Shown here in pieces: positions 36,147-46,907 of a stretch of 64,000 bases of DNA. The notes below the pieces were generated by a model. The model had not been told where the DNA came from and did not search any database. It saw nothing but the letters and a program-made list of their open reading frames with translations. The stretch is from Portunus trituberculatus (Eukaryota; Arthropoda; Malacostraca; Decapoda; Portunidae): contig NC_059287.1 of NCBI RefSeq assembly GCF_017591435.1, positions 8,627,924 through 8,691,923 on the forward strand, read 5' to 3'. Position 1 is the first letter of the stretch. The number at the start of each line of letters is the position of its first letter. Position numbers and translations under genes: made by a program.

Positions 36147-37765
36147 TCCATCTAGACCTTAGTGCCCAGTGTGGAGATTAGCTGCTATGCGACGTCGGAG
36201 GGCTTCTGGGCTTACCAAGCAAACTGAGCCTTGGTCGTATGTATACGTCACTAGTCCTTATGACACTGCCAACCTGTCCCTGACTCCATAGTACTGACGA
36301 AGGCAGGTCAGCTCCTGTGCACGGTGTGGGTGCCAATCGCCTGCAGTCACCTTGGCAATGAGCAGCTGGTACTCTGGATCATATGTGGCCGCCTGCACCA
36401 CCGTTACGTTGTCAAGCACAATGACGTCACCACAGTCAAGGCGGTCACTGCTGCTGCTGCCATAGCTGCTTCCATGTCACTTGCGTCCTCCTCATTCCTA
36501 GTCTCTGGGGGCTCACAGAGTGCAGGGTAGCGTGATAAGAAGTCAGCTGCACAGTTGCGCTTCCCAGGGAGATACTTAATTTGGAATCTGTATGGGAGCG
36601 TTTTTTCCTTCAGTGAGAACAGCCTCGGGTTTGTGATGTCCTTCAGCGCCCTGTCCCCCAGCAGCTTAACTAATGGGCGGTGGTCTGTGATGATCAGGAG
36701 ATTGGGGCACCCAAGTAGGAACAGGCGCGCTTTGCGGAGGCACCAAGCGACTGCAAGTACCTCCCCCTCTACTGGTGCATACTCAGCAGGTGCGAGGTGA
36801 CGGCTGCAAGAAGGGGGCTCGTCTGCTTGCTCGTCTGGTAGCGACGTCACCCCTGCTGCCCCAACCACACTTTCCCGCCCAAAGCTCCTGCCCCCGGCGG
36901 CGTGGTGGGCATCTTTTTGGGCGGCCTCGAAGGCAATGCAGAATTTACGTAATGAATCCACATCACTGAAGGACTCACACTCATGAAACACCTCCTCTTT
37001 TAGCACTACACTATGTAAACCACACACTAGCTTACGAAGGAGCATGTATTCCGACAGGCTACACTCGCACTGAGGACACTGGAACTCACAGTCAGCTGCA
37101 AGCTGAGTTGAGCGCGTAAAGTACTCACAAATGGATTCACTGGGCCCTTGCACTGCCGAGAAGAACTTGCACCAATCTGCCACCTGGTTGGTCGCTTGCA
37201 AGGCTATGCAACCTACCGCGTTCAGGGCTTCCGGAATAGAGAGGGCCTCCCACTGCTGCGTGGAGTACCTGGCGTCTAGAGAGCGTTGCAGGTTGGCTGA
37301 GCAGAGGAGGCGGATATGCAACACTGCTCCAGCCGGTGTGAATCCATTAAGGGCCAGCCAATACTCCACTGAGTGCCTCCAAGATCGGAAGGCTGCAGTG
37401 GACGTCCCCACGTTGCATTTCTCAGGGGCTGACGACCGAGGGGCTGAAGAGTGGTGGATGGGCCTCGCCGCTACTTGAAGTTGCAGGGCCGTGATGGCTT
37501 TGCTCTGCGCCAGGAGCAGTTGATGTGCTTGTCCCAGGGCCGTGGGTACCTGCGGGGACCAATGGCTGGACCTTGGGGTATGAGTTGGCAGACGAGGACG
37601 ACGTCCAGCCATTACAAATGCGTAGATCCGTAAACTATCACTGCGCCATATAGGAGGGGTGAGTGAGACACAGGACGTGCTTCCTGTCTTTATTGATGCT
37701 TGGCACCAACTGGCTTTTACAGGGTGATGTCTTGCTGCTGATAGAGCCCAACATATCCTGCACCG
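35498..37765 (-). mobile_element. Gypsy/Ty3-type LTR retrotransposon, internally deleted
   Basis: On the minus strand the order is a short LTR-like end at about 37649-37753 (containing AATAAA on that strand) followed by TGGCGCAGTGATAG, a common Gypsy-type start after the LTR. Then come a gag frame fused to RNase H (37612-36404) and integrase pieces (36146-35462). Protease and reverse transcriptase are missing between gag and RNase H, and no LTR is found at the integrase side. The order gag-RNase H-integrase indicates Ty3/Gypsy rather than Copia. It replaces the middle of a LINE-A copy, whose 3' end is at 35280-35497 and ORF1/5' end at 37766-38163. Confidence 0.75.
36404..37612 (-). CDS. Gypsy Gag fused in frame to RNase H (402 aa)
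   Basis: A single uninterrupted 402-codon frame. Residues 1-~250 look like a Gypsy capsid-type Gag: Gln/Leu-rich start, then a helical stretch with FRSWRHSVEYWLALNGF and a CEYFTRSTQLA segment. Residues ~268-365 are the RNase H domain that normally follows reverse transcriptase: APAEYAPVEGEVLAVAWCLR, then ITDHRPLVKLLGD near 308-320 and AADFLSRYP near 355. The nucleocapsid, protease and whole RT are absent between them, yet the frame is kept. The Met at 37612 is the first in frame and lies ~30 bp after the primer-site-like motif. The product would be catalytically incomplete. It could still be expressed. Confidence 0.75.
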   Translation of the reverse strand: MAGRRPRLPTHTPRSSHWSPQVPTALGQAHQLLLAQSKAITALQLQVAARPIHHSSAPRSSAPEKCNVGTSTAAFRSWRHSVEYWLALNGFTPAGAVLHIRLLCSANLQRSLDARYSTQQWEALSIPEALNAVGCIALQATNQVADWCKFFSAVQGPSESICEYFTRSTQLAADCEFQCPQCECSLSEYMLLRKLVCGLHSVVLKEEVFHECESFSDVDSLRKFCIAFEAAQKDAHHAAGGRSFGRESVVGAAGVTSLPDEQADEPPSCSRHLAPAEYAPVEGEVLAVAWCLRKARLFLLGCPNLLIITDHRPLVKLLGDRALKDITNPRLFSLKEKTLPYRFQIKYLPGKRNCAADFLSRYPALCEPPETRNEEDASDMEAAMAAAAVTALTVVTSLCLTT

Positions 37766-38163
37766 CTCTTAGCCTAGCTTAATTTTCTTCCACTTTTTTT
37801 ATCCTTTCTCTCAGTTTTTTAAACTCTTTTTTCTGTTCTTCATTCTCTTTCATTCCCATACTCTCCTTTATCCATTTATCTAGTTTACGTTCAATAGTCA
37901 ACACTCATAAATAGTGAAGTATTCGCTGTATCGAAACCTTCGAATGCGCTCTCTCCCTCATCAACATAGTCATCATCTTTCATTCTTTCCCTAGTCTCAT
38001 ACCTGCATTTTGATAGAATCTCCTCTTTACTCATGATTCTTTAACAGTTGATTTCATGAAAAACGAGTCCACACTACTTGCCCAGGCCACTGTAAATACT
38101 ATACAATAGGTAATGAAGGTCAGCTGATTGTCTGAGCGATGCCAGTGCATTCTTCCTCGACCG
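37766..38163 (-). mobile_element. LINE-A ORF1 start and 5' region, right of the Gypsy insertion
   Basis: On the minus strand it has the 5' region (38163-38035, complementary to 19371-19503) and the start of ORF1 (ATG near 38034 reading MSKEEILSKCRYETRERMKD), broken further in. It ends at 37766 inside the coiled coil. Its 5' end lies against a short (GT)n and the tail of the next LINE. Confidence 0.75.
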
Positions 38164-38165
38164 CG

Positions 38166-39369
38166 TGTGTGTATTTACCTAGTTGTAGTTTTACAGGGCC
38201 TGGGCTTCATGCTCGTGTGGCCCCGTGTCCATATCTACACTTATCCAATCTTACTTTAAAAGTATGCACACTCGTTGCAGACATTACTTCTTCATTCAAA
38301 CTGTTCCACATCTCAATACATCTTTGCGGGAAACTATATTTTTTAACATCTCTCAGACATCTTCCCTTTCTCAGCTTTTTACTATGCGATCTTGTGCTTC
38401 AAATGTCATATTCTTCTCGCAGGATCATTTTCTCATTATCCACTTGGTCCATTCCGTTGATCAATTTATAAACTTGTATGAGATCCCCTCTCTCCCTTCT
38501 TTGTTCCAGGGTTGGTAGATCCATAGCCTTTAGTCTCTCCTCATATGTCATGCCTTCAAATTCTGGAACCATTCTTGTAGCCATTTTTTGTAGCCTCTCC
38601 AACTTCCTTATGTGTTTCTTTTTATGAGGGGTCCACACTACTTCTGCATATTCCAATCTGGGTCTTATTATAGTACTTATCAATTTCTTCATCATTTCTT
38701 TGTCCATGTAGTGAAATGCTATTCCAATATTCCTTAGCAAATTATATGTCTCTAAAAATTCTATCAATATGGCTTACCAGTTGATTGTTTTCTTCCATCG
38801 TCACTCCTAAGTCCTTTTCCTTTTTTACTTTCTCCAGTTCTACTCCATCTCCCATCTTAGATTCCCACGGGTCATTTTTCACTCTTTCCCATTTCCATGA
38901 CATGGCTTTTGTCCACATTGAATTCCATTTCCCACATTTTATTCCATTCTCAGATCTTATTTAGGTCTTCTTGCAGTATTTCACAATCCTCTTTTTGCTT
39001 TATAACTCTGCACAGTTTCGTATCATCTGCAAACAGATTTATGTAGCTGTTCACTCCTTCTGGCATGTCGTTAATATAAATGAGGAAAAGTATTGGTGCC
39101 AATACTGACCCCTGTGGCACTCCGCTTTCTGCTGCTCTCCACTTGGACTTTATATCTTTAACTACCGTTCTTATTTCTCTCCCCTCAAATAATTTTCTAT
39201 CCATCTCAATGTGCTCCCTTTTAAGCCACCCTTCTCCTCTAACTTCCATAGTAATCTTGCATGTGGCACTTTGTCAAATGCCTTTTTTAAATCCAAATAA
39301 ATACAGTCAACCCATCCCTCTCTCTCTCTTGTACTCTATCAACTATTCTAGAATAGAAACTCAATAAAT
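38166..39369 (-). mobile_element. LINE-A2 copy 2, 3' part (left of Tigger-3)
   Basis: Tail motif at 38168-38186, C-terminal domain 38399-38767 (PRLEYAEVVWTPHKKKHIRK, MVPEFEGMTYEERLKAMDLP), catalytic and palm region 38950-39249 (GVPQGSVLAPILFLIYINDM and an intact LFADDTKLCR). Sequence then runs to 39369, where a Tigger element interrupts 'LLSFYSRIVD'. The rest of the same copy resumes at 40629. Confidence 0.85.
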
Positions 39370-39371
39370 TA

Positions 39372-40626
39372 CAGTACCCTCCCGAGTTTAGCACTATCTG
39401 AGTTTCGCGATCCTCGAGTTTGGCGCTTAGTCCTAAATTCTTACCATCCCGAGTTTGGCGCTGTATCGCCCGAGTTTCGCTGCTTTGACAAGTATCGGTC
39501 GCGTTTACTTCGGGCGGCCACGTATGCTGCCCCAAGACTCCTGCAGTTGGCGGACTAAGCTGACCACGTGTGCACGCCCCAGCCCTCTTCCACCAGCATC
39601 TTGATAGTTCTTATATGCAAGCTAATTAATTGTGATGTCAGGAAATAAAGGAGGCACTGCAGCATGTGGCTCAAGAAACCTACTTCGGCAAAGGAAGCAG
39701 GCCAGAGAGGCAGGGTAAGAAGAAAAGACTGTTAAACATGAAGGAAAAAGGCGAAGTGTTGGATAAGCTTGATGCTGGAATGGGACCTGTTGCCGTTGGA
39801 AACTTGTTCAACATTAGTGAGTCTACTGTTAGAGGAATAAGAGCGAAACGTGAGGAAATGAAACGTTTCCTGAAAGACGCCGAGGAGCTCTGTGATTCAA
39901 GTTGCTCACATCACACATCCTACAAGCAAGTTGATGGTAACAACAGAACACTGTTTGAAGAAATATATTGTTGACAAAAATGACCGAAATGTGTGCATAT
40001 CTTCTGGTAAGGTAAGACAGAAGGCAAGAGAAATATATGCTGCAGTGGCATGTAAGTTAAACATTGACAATCCTCCACCTTTCTCTGCTAGTAATGGCTG
40101 GTTCTCAAGGTTAAAAAAAAGACACTCGTTCAAGAGGGCACGATGTCTGGGTGAAGCAGCAGACGCATCTACAGAAGAGGTGGAAAGTTTCATTGGTGTC
40201 TTGAAACAGATGACTGAGGACGGCGGTTACAATCTCCGTCAAATATTCAACGCCGATGAAACTGGGTTTCACTGGAAACAACAACCAAAATCAACCATAA
40301 TCGCCAAAGAAAGGAAGCCCAGAGGGCACAAGGAAAGTAAACAACGCTTCAGTGTTCTTTTTACAGTCAATGCAACTGGAGACTGTAAAATGAAGCCACT
40401 TGTTCTGTACACCGCTGCCCGCCCTCACCCTTATCGTAACAAGGACATGAAAAATCTGAATGTTTTGTAATAAGGGAGTAAAGTAGGGAGGAAAAAAAAT
40501 CAGCTTCGTCCCGGGCCAGAATGAATAAGCGTTTTTACATTGTTTTCAATACCCCGAGTTTAGCGATCCTCGAGTTTGGCGCTATATCTTAAGAAGAAAG
40601 CAAGCGCTAAACTCGGGAGGGTACTG
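39372..40626 (+). mobile_element. Tigger/pogo-like element with intact ends (Tigger-3)
   Basis: TA at 39370-39371 and 40627-40628 flank inverted termini that match perfectly for 21 bp (left end CAGTACCCTCCCGAGTTTAG). Subterminal repeats of 'cgagtttggcgct' occur at both ends. Removing the element and one TA restores LINE-A2 sequence exactly (caataaatta-gttacac), so this is a clean, dated insertion. At 1255 bp it is about half a full Tigger and lacks the C-terminal half of its transposase. Confidence 0.9.
39666..40470 (+). pseudogene. Tigger-3 transposase, N-terminal half, one frameshift
   Basis: The first frame (39666-39974) has a CENP-B-type helix-turn-helix: KKRLLNMKEKGEVLDKLDAG, then NLFNISESTVRGIRAKREEM. 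The second frame (from ~39895) continues with a second DNA-binding module (KAREIYAAVACKL, SNGWFSRLKKRHSF). The first catalytic Asp region of the DDE domain follows (IFNADETGFHWKQQP), then VLFTVNATGDCKMKPLVLY. It stops at 40470 with KNLNVL, before the second Asp and third acidic residue, so the product cannot be an active transposase. The frameshift is near 39890. Confidence 0.85.
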
Positions 40627-40628
40627 TA

Positions 40629-42150
40629 GTTACACAAGACCGTCTTTTTCTAAAACCAAATTGGCTATTTGATATTAATTTATTGTCTTCAAGGAACTCG
40701 ATCCATTGTTTCTTTATTATTCTTTCACACATCTTGCATATTACACTAGTTAGTGATACTGGTCTGTAATTTAAAGGTTCTTCCTTCCGCTCTTATATAT
40801 GGGAACCACCTCAGCTCTTTTCCACTCCACTGGCACTGTTCCATTTTCTATTGAACATTTTATGATGTTGTATATAGGACTTACTAGTTCTTCCCTACAT
40901 TCTTTCAGTATTGTGCCTGAAACTTCATCTGGTCCCATTGCCTTCTCTTCATCCAATTCCTTCATTAACTCTTTTATTTCAAGCTTGGATACTTTAACGT
41001 CTTTCATATAGAATGTCTCTCTATTACCCTGTGGACTTTCATATTTAGATTCCTTAGTAAAGACCTTCTGGAATTTATTATTTAATAGTTTTGCCATACT
41101 TTTTGGATCTTCCACCATCCTGTTATCTCCTTTTAACCTTTCTATTGTTTCTTTTTGCCTAATTTTTCCATTTATGAATCTGTAGAATAATTTTGGTTGC
41201 TCCTTACATTTTTCGACAATGTCCTTTTCAAAGTTCTTTTCTTCCTTCCTCACCTTAACATATTCATTTCTCGCTGCCTTGAAGTTTTCCTTATTTACTT
41301 GATTTCTATTTCTCCTCCACCTTTTCCATGCTCCATCTCTTTTCTCCTTTGCCCTAGCACACCTTGCATTAAACCAATTTTTCTTTCCTTCTTCTTTAGG
41401 TCTATATTTTGGGACATATTCCCTGACTGCTGTTTTGTATATTTTAAAAAATAAGTTATACTTCTCTTGCATAATCTCATGAGTTTTCCATCTCCTCCCA
41501 GTTTACGTTTTTAAAATAGTTCTTGAGATTCTCAATATCAGCATTTCTGTAATTTAATCGGTCTCCTTTGTATGAATTGTATCTATCTTCCTTTCCCTCT
41601 TCTATATCCATTTCTAATATTACATGGTCACTTTTTCCCAATGGGCACTTATATCTTATATCATCATTCATTTTGTATACCACTTGTAAAATCTCCGGCT
41701 CGTCATTTCCTCTGAAACTTGTGCATTCCTTTACTCTTTGGTCCATCATATTATCTATCATTAGGTTCAGGAATCTTTCTCCCCCCATACCACTTTCATT
41801 ATTTTCCCAGTCCACTTCTTTACAGTTGAAATCTCTTACTAATCACTTTTCTCCTTTCTTTAACGATTTTCGTTAGACTCTTTATTGTGTCATCTATCAT
41901 GTCTTTATATTTTTGATTGGTCCATGAATTTTTGGTGGCACATATGTTCCAATGATTGTTAACTCTTTTTTATTAATATGCATCTTAACATACAGTACTT
42001 CTGCTTTTCTTTCCCTACATTCCACCTGGTTTATCACCATCTCCTTCCTTAACATTATCATGACTCCTCCTCTTCCTTTACCCCCTCTGTCTCTTCTCCA
42101 TACATTATACCTATTATCCAAGTCTATTTTAATTGCCTCAAATAATTTTT
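40629..42150 (-). mobile_element. LINE-A2 copy 2, 5' part (right of Tigger-3)
   Basis: This continues the copy at 38166. RT fingers and linker are in one 233-codon frame (41472-40771: EYVPKYRPKEEGKKNWFNAR at its start, EEKAMGPDEVSGTILKECRE near the end). The endonuclease is at 41477-41815 (CPLGKSDHVILEMDIEEGKE) with the GDFN and VPPK regions in other frames up to 42121 (GGVMIMLRKEMVINQVECRE). It is 5'-truncated near 42150, where the tail of another LINE begins after a short unassigned piece. Confidence 0.85.
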
Positions 42151-42167
42151 TTCAGCTAGGCATAAAT

Positions 42168-42278
42168 GTATTTACCTAGTTGTATTTACCTAGTTGTTGT
42201 TTTACAGGGCCTGGGCTTTATGCTCGTGTGGCCCTGTGTCCATATCTACACTTATCCAATTTTTCTTTAAAATTGAAC
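42168..42278 (-). mobile_element. LINE-A2 copy 3, 3' tail (left of DIRS)
   Basis: Duplicated tail motif and conserved 3' region ending at 'ttctttaaaa', where the DIRS element begins. The same copy resumes at 47217 with 'tatgcacactcgttg', the sequence that follows in uninterrupted copies (compare 38257-38277). Confidence 0.85.
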
Positions 42279-42479
42279 AAGTAGACGAGACTTACCTGTA
42301 AGTTGAAGTATGCTTGGGATTTTAGGAAGCAAACTGCCACTGCTGGCCTTGGAACCTTCACATGATGAGATATGCTTGCCTCGAACCACACCAGACTTTG
42401 AAACCAGACGACTACCCACATGCCATAAGAAAGTAAGCACATATCGTACATAATAAAAGTACCTGGCCAGAGAATGATA

Positions 42480-42660
42480 TTACCAGGGCGGGGAGTGGAG
42501 GGCATGTAAAGGTTCCAAGGCCAGCAGTGGCGGTTTGTTTCAGTAAAATCCCAAGCATACTTCAACACAGGTAAGTCTCGTCTACTTGTTCAATTTTACC
42601 TCAGCAAACCGCCTCTCTGATGGAACCTCCACATGAGGCTTTGAAGCCATGTGGGTAGCA
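42480..42660. repeat. DIRS internal complementary region
   Basis: 42500-42590 is complementary to the left terminus at 42283-42350 (aagtatgcttgggatttt against aaaatcccaagcatactt). 42590-42645 is complementary to the right terminus at 47160-47216 (cctcagcaaaccgcc against ggcggtttgctgagg). In DIRS elements this region templates joining of the two ends into a circular intermediate. Confidence 0.85.
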
Positions 42661-42881
42661 GATGTAGGAGGAAGGAACATATGTGAATGAAAGCAAAGGA
42701 AGATGCAAAACAAAATTTACTGGAAATACCTGCCAGCATACATGAAGGTACATGTACAAGATAAGAAAGTAAATGAAACCTAGAAAACTTAAACTGAAAG
42801 TACACCTGCAGTTCCAAACTCATAACCATACTGAATACAGAATGTCAACCAAAGAAACAATAAGAACAAAAGTAACTCCAG

Positions 42882-43984
42882 TTAGGTAGAGTCAAAAATG
42901 GCATCCTGGAAAGGATCCGACCCCAGAGCAATAGGTTTGTCATAGAACTTGGCAAGGTAGTTTCCTGGCCCAACCTGCCTTGTCCATAATGCATGAAATG
43001 GGCACAGCCATGGCCTTCGCTTTTGATGCAGTGGCAGGCCTAACACTGCCTGCAGTGAACTGAGCTGTGTCCACCCCAGACATGGACAGCATAGATTTAA
43101 CCCACCTAGCGATGGTGTTACTGGTGACCGGTTTGTGAGGCTTAATGAAGCTAATAAGGAGCTTGTCGTCAGCGGAGCAGCCTGGCTGTCGAAGCGACTC
43201 TGTAAGGTGAAGGTAATGTTACAGAGTAATCAAGACACAGACACGGGGATCCTTCGGATAAGCCACAAACTGGACCCTACGGATGTTGTGTTTCGGCCTG
43301 CATTGTTTGATACTATCCACCAACTGAACTGAACAAGAATCCTCTCCCATGAAAAAGTCTGTAAGGACCAGTAAATGTAGAGTCTGGACCCTCGCTGCTT
43401 GTGTAAGAGCCATAAGAGTAACTAGCTTTAGGATTAAAGTTTTAAGGGGTAGCTCATGGAGAGGATGCAAGGAGCGCAACGTGTCCAGGACTGGAGCCAC
43501 GTCCCAAGTGACCGTGTATCTGGGGAGCGGAGGCCGGAGGTTGAACACCCCCTTCATAAATCGGACCACCAGAGGGTGGTTCCCCACTCGGCAGCCATCA
43601 ATGACAATACCCAGAGAAGAAAGAGCACTTCTGGCAGTATTAAGGCATTCATACCCCACGTTCCCATGAAAAGATTCAGTCAGAAAATTAATAACACAAG
43701 TAGGTGTGTCCACCTACTGATGTGTGGTCTGTATTGTCTGGCCGTCCCCGGCTTCCAAGAGGCCATGATGATGTCTGAACCATCTGCAGATATGCCTCGT
43801 GCTTTGAGAGACTCCCTGATAACCTGCATGCCATGAGTTGTGTGTGGACCAAAACTGGGTGTTGGGCTGCCAAGGACGGATGTGTCAAAACTACTTGCCC
43901 CCGCATAATCAACCGAGGGTGGTCGACCAGCATGTGCAACAACATGCCCATCCATGGCTGTGACGGCCACAGGGGCACCACCAT
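42882..43984 (-). pseudogene. DIRS tyrosine recombinase, frameshifted
   Basis: A 164-codon frame (43713-43219) contains helices like PLKTLILKLVTLMALTQAAR, ending in the first catalytic Arg region (TQAARVQTLHLL). Downstream in another frame come KPHKPVTSNTIARWVKSMLS, then FTAGSVRPATASKAKAMAVP. Finally FYDKPI (shifted again) carries the likely Tyr nucleophile, with a stop at 42884-42882. At the His-x-x-Arg box the sequence reads TAGSVRPA, so the usual His appears replaced. Such recombinases integrate the circular cDNA without duplicating the target. At least two frameshifts are present. Confidence 0.75.
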
Positions 43985-44809
43985 CTAGCCCTCGGCTTGT
44001 TCGGCCCGCAGTTTCTGTAGGCACCTAGAGATGAGTGAAAAAGGGGGAAACATGTAACAAAGAGGAAACATTGACCACTTGATGGAAAAGGCATCAAAGT
44101 AAGCAGCTTCGGGGTCTGGCCTCCAAGAACAGAAAAGTGGAACTTCTTTGTTCAGTCTGGAGGCAAACAGATCTATGGTAGGAGTGCCAAAAACATGACA
44201 CAGGGCACGAAAAATGGACACATTCAGTTGCCATTCGTGGCGTTCGTTCCTATGATGAGATGCCAAGTCTGCCCTAACATTGTCTTTACCTGGAATGAAT
44301 GAGCAGGTAATGCAAGCATTATTTGCCAAACACCAGTCCCAGATATCTGTGGCAATGTTGTTGCAAGTAAGAGATTTGGTACCTCCCATTTCATTAATGT
44401 AAGTCATTGCCGTGGTGTTGTCACAAAAGACTTTGATGTGCTTGTCTTTTAGGTCAGTGCGGAAGGTCTGCAGAGCAAGTAAAACAGCCTTAAGTTCAAG
44501 GGCATTTATGTGAAGTTGTTGTTCCTCTAACGACCAACTGCCCCCAGTGATATGGTCATTTAAATGACCTCCCCAGCCTGTGTTGGAAGCGTCTGTGTGC
44601 AAGGCAATGTCCGCACCTCCCCTGAAAATCAGTCTGTTCTGGATGGAAACATTATGAACCCACCATGTCAAATCATCTGTCATATCATTAGTGACCTCCA
44701 ACATTTTGTCAAAATCTCCTTTTGCTTGTTGCAAAGCCAAAATTTTTGCCCTTTCCAATGTCCTGTAGTGCAATTTACCAAAAGTCACAGCTGGAGAGGC
44801 AGCCACCAA
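43985..44809 (-). pseudogene. DIRS RNase H and following region
   Basis: A 274-codon frame. Residues ~65-190 carry an RNase H fold: ADIALHTDASNTGWGGHL (first Asp), HINALELKAVLLAL (catalytic Glu), VFCDNTTAMTYINEMGG (second Asp), FIPGKDNVRADLASHH (last Asp). After that, VFGTPTIDLFASRLNKEVPL and WSMFPLCYMFPPF match the segment between RNase H and recombinase seen in DIRS elements. The four acidic residues are intact. Confidence 0.85.
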
Positions 44810-44943
44810 AGACCAGTGACTCGGCGACTTCTAATTTTATCCCTGTCTTTACTCATGAGAGACTTACAAGCCAGCAGGATCTTATTGATCCTGCGTTCAG
44901 GCAAGGACACAGTCATACTTCGCGTATCAATCAAGTTACCTAA

Positions 44944-45529
44944 TTACTCAATACGCTGAGTGGGAACAAGCACTGATTTCTCGAAATTAACGTGAAACCC
45001 CAGCTTCGTCAACAACTGGATAATGTCATGAATGCAGTTTAAACAACCCTGCCTGGTACTGTTACAAATGAGGGTGTCATCAATGAAACTAGTAATCTGT
45101 TGACCTTTCTCCCTTAAAGCAGCAAACACGGGTTTCATAAGCTTGGTGAAAAGACGTGGGTCTTCAGACACACCATTAGGTAAACAGGTAAACTGATAAA
45201 TGTTGTTATGCCATGTGAAACATGGCAGAGGAACATTGTTCCTCTGCAATCCTAACTGAATAATATGCGTGTCTCAAGTCAACAGAGGCCATGAAATCCC
45301 CCTCACTTACCAAAGTAATTGCCTGTTCAAAATTTTCCATTATGAAGTGTTTGTATGGAATGTAGGTGTTGAGTTCTTTTAAGTTCAGTGCCACCCTAGC
45401 CTCACCATTCCTCTTTTTCCTTAAAAAAATTGGAGAGATGATTTGATCATCCGTTCTCTGTGTAAGTTTGATCACCTTAAGCTGTAAAAGTTTGGCAATC
45501 TCCCTAGAAACAATCTGTTGTTCTGGCAC
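44944..45529 (-). pseudogene. DIRS reverse transcriptase, one frameshift
   Basis: The N-terminal piece (45529-45206) has SPIFLRKKRNGEARVALNLK, then DFMASVDLRHAYYSVRI with the first catalytic Asp. The second piece (45249-44944) has YQFTCLPNGVSEDPRLFTKL and QITSFIDDTLICNST with the catalytic FIDD. A frameshift near 45230 separates them. A TAA stop at about 44945 interrupts RIE-LGNLIDTRSM, a conserved link to RNase H. Sequence between 44809 and 44943 (LPERRINKILLACKSLMSKD) is the intact connecting region. Confidence 0.8.
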
Positions 45530-45698
45530 ACTAAAATGATATTCAAGATCACCTGCAAATAAGTGGGCAATGTCAGCTGAATTGATGTCAAAATGGCAGT
45601 GTTGAACAATATCTAAAACAAAAGGATCCCTAGTAATTTACGCCACTCATGAGCAAAATACTGAAGCCTGCCAGCTTCAAAAGTGGTACTTGCCTCTG

Positions 45699-46907
45699 TT
45701 ATGGCCGGGCCGGTACTGGGAGCGGCCTCTGCCGTTTTGACTCCGTGTCCTGGCGGCTGGGGCCTGACCTTAGACCACTCCTGAAGGCCGGTCGCGACGG
45801 CACGTAAGGGTGGACTCTGGAGGACCAGCCCCTGTGAGCAGGCCGACCCCAGACTCCACGCGACCTGCCCCCTGCGAACTTCCATGCAGACACCGGCTTC
45901 TTCATAGTATTTTTGTTCTTGAGCTTCTCTGTGTCCTCAATCTGCTTTGCAGAAAGAGAAACATCATCGCCAAAAAGAAACCGTGACATTGGGACCTTAT
46001 CCGAACACAGATGGGCATACTTTTGGTTCAACTCCCGTTTCATCACGAACCGTCGAGCAATGTTATTCTTGTGGTTAGCATTGCCTAACAAGGCCAGAGC
46101 CCCATTTAACAAGCCTACTTCGTGCGCAAGCACAGAATGACCCTCATCTTGCGCCACTTTATCCAAGCGCAAAAGAGATTTCACAGTGATGGTAGCCGCC
46201 CTCTGAATGTCTTTGTTGACATCCTTCAACCGGAAATCCGCCTTCTTGGCATCGGTGCGCAAAGCCTCCAAGACTTGCGGGTTACAGTCCACCGGCGCGA
46301 GGGCAGGACAGTTAGCAGGCCTCTTGACCACGTCATCCTCGCAGATGTCTTTGTAGTCATCTTCGCAAACCACTGTCGAACACAAAGTTCACCATCTCGC
46401 AACCTTCGGGTCAATGTCAGCCGAAACCTGATCGGCAGGCCCAAAGGCCTTGGCCGCCTGCAACAAGGCGCTGCCGCCCGTGTCCTGACCCACCGACTCG
46501 CCGTCACTAGCAGAGTCGTGAAAACCCGAGAAGTAAGCAGGGGAACTCGGCCGCTGCTGACCAGTAGAAGTCCCTGCACCGTCAGTCACTGGTGGCGCAG
46601 GGGAAGCCACCGATCTTGCAACCTTCAACGTGTTGACGTCCTCCCACAGCTCTACCATCACAGCCATCACAGCATCCCACGGGGCACCACTGGCAGATGA
46701 CGCCAGCCCTGCTTGTGACCGACTACTGCTAGACCGGCGCCTCGGTCTGTAAACATCCGATCGCCCAGCAACTGGCGACGAACTGCTGGACCTGCGGCTT
46801 AAATTGACGTCACAGGGCACCGCAAGGCCTGGCCTGGAAGACCTGCTGCGCCTCAGAGCAGCCGGCGAACCGCGAGGGTCGGCAGACACCCCCTCAATGG
46901 TAGACAT
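45699..46907 (-). pseudogene. DIRS Gag-like protein, interrupted once
   Basis: The ATG at 46907 (MSTIEGVSADPRGSP) is chosen over the upstream Met at 47258, which lies in LINE sequence. The N-terminal ~170 residues are Arg/Ser-rich. After a break near 46385 the frame continues in 46385-45699 with a helical region (VNKDIQRAATITVKSLLRLD, GLLNGALALLGNANHKNNIA), then SRFLFGDDVSLSAKQIEDTE and a basic Gly/Arg/Pro-rich end. This matches the general layout of DIRS ORF1 proteins. Its detailed function is poorly known. Confidence 0.65.

Noticed and set aside
43349..43836. Plus-strand frames of 106-126 codons
   Set aside because: They are antisense to the DIRS tyrosine recombinase, which has clear family motifs on the minus strand.
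46122..46700. A 192-codon plus-strand frame
   Set aside because: Antisense shadow of the DIRS Gag-like region; no recognisable features of its own.
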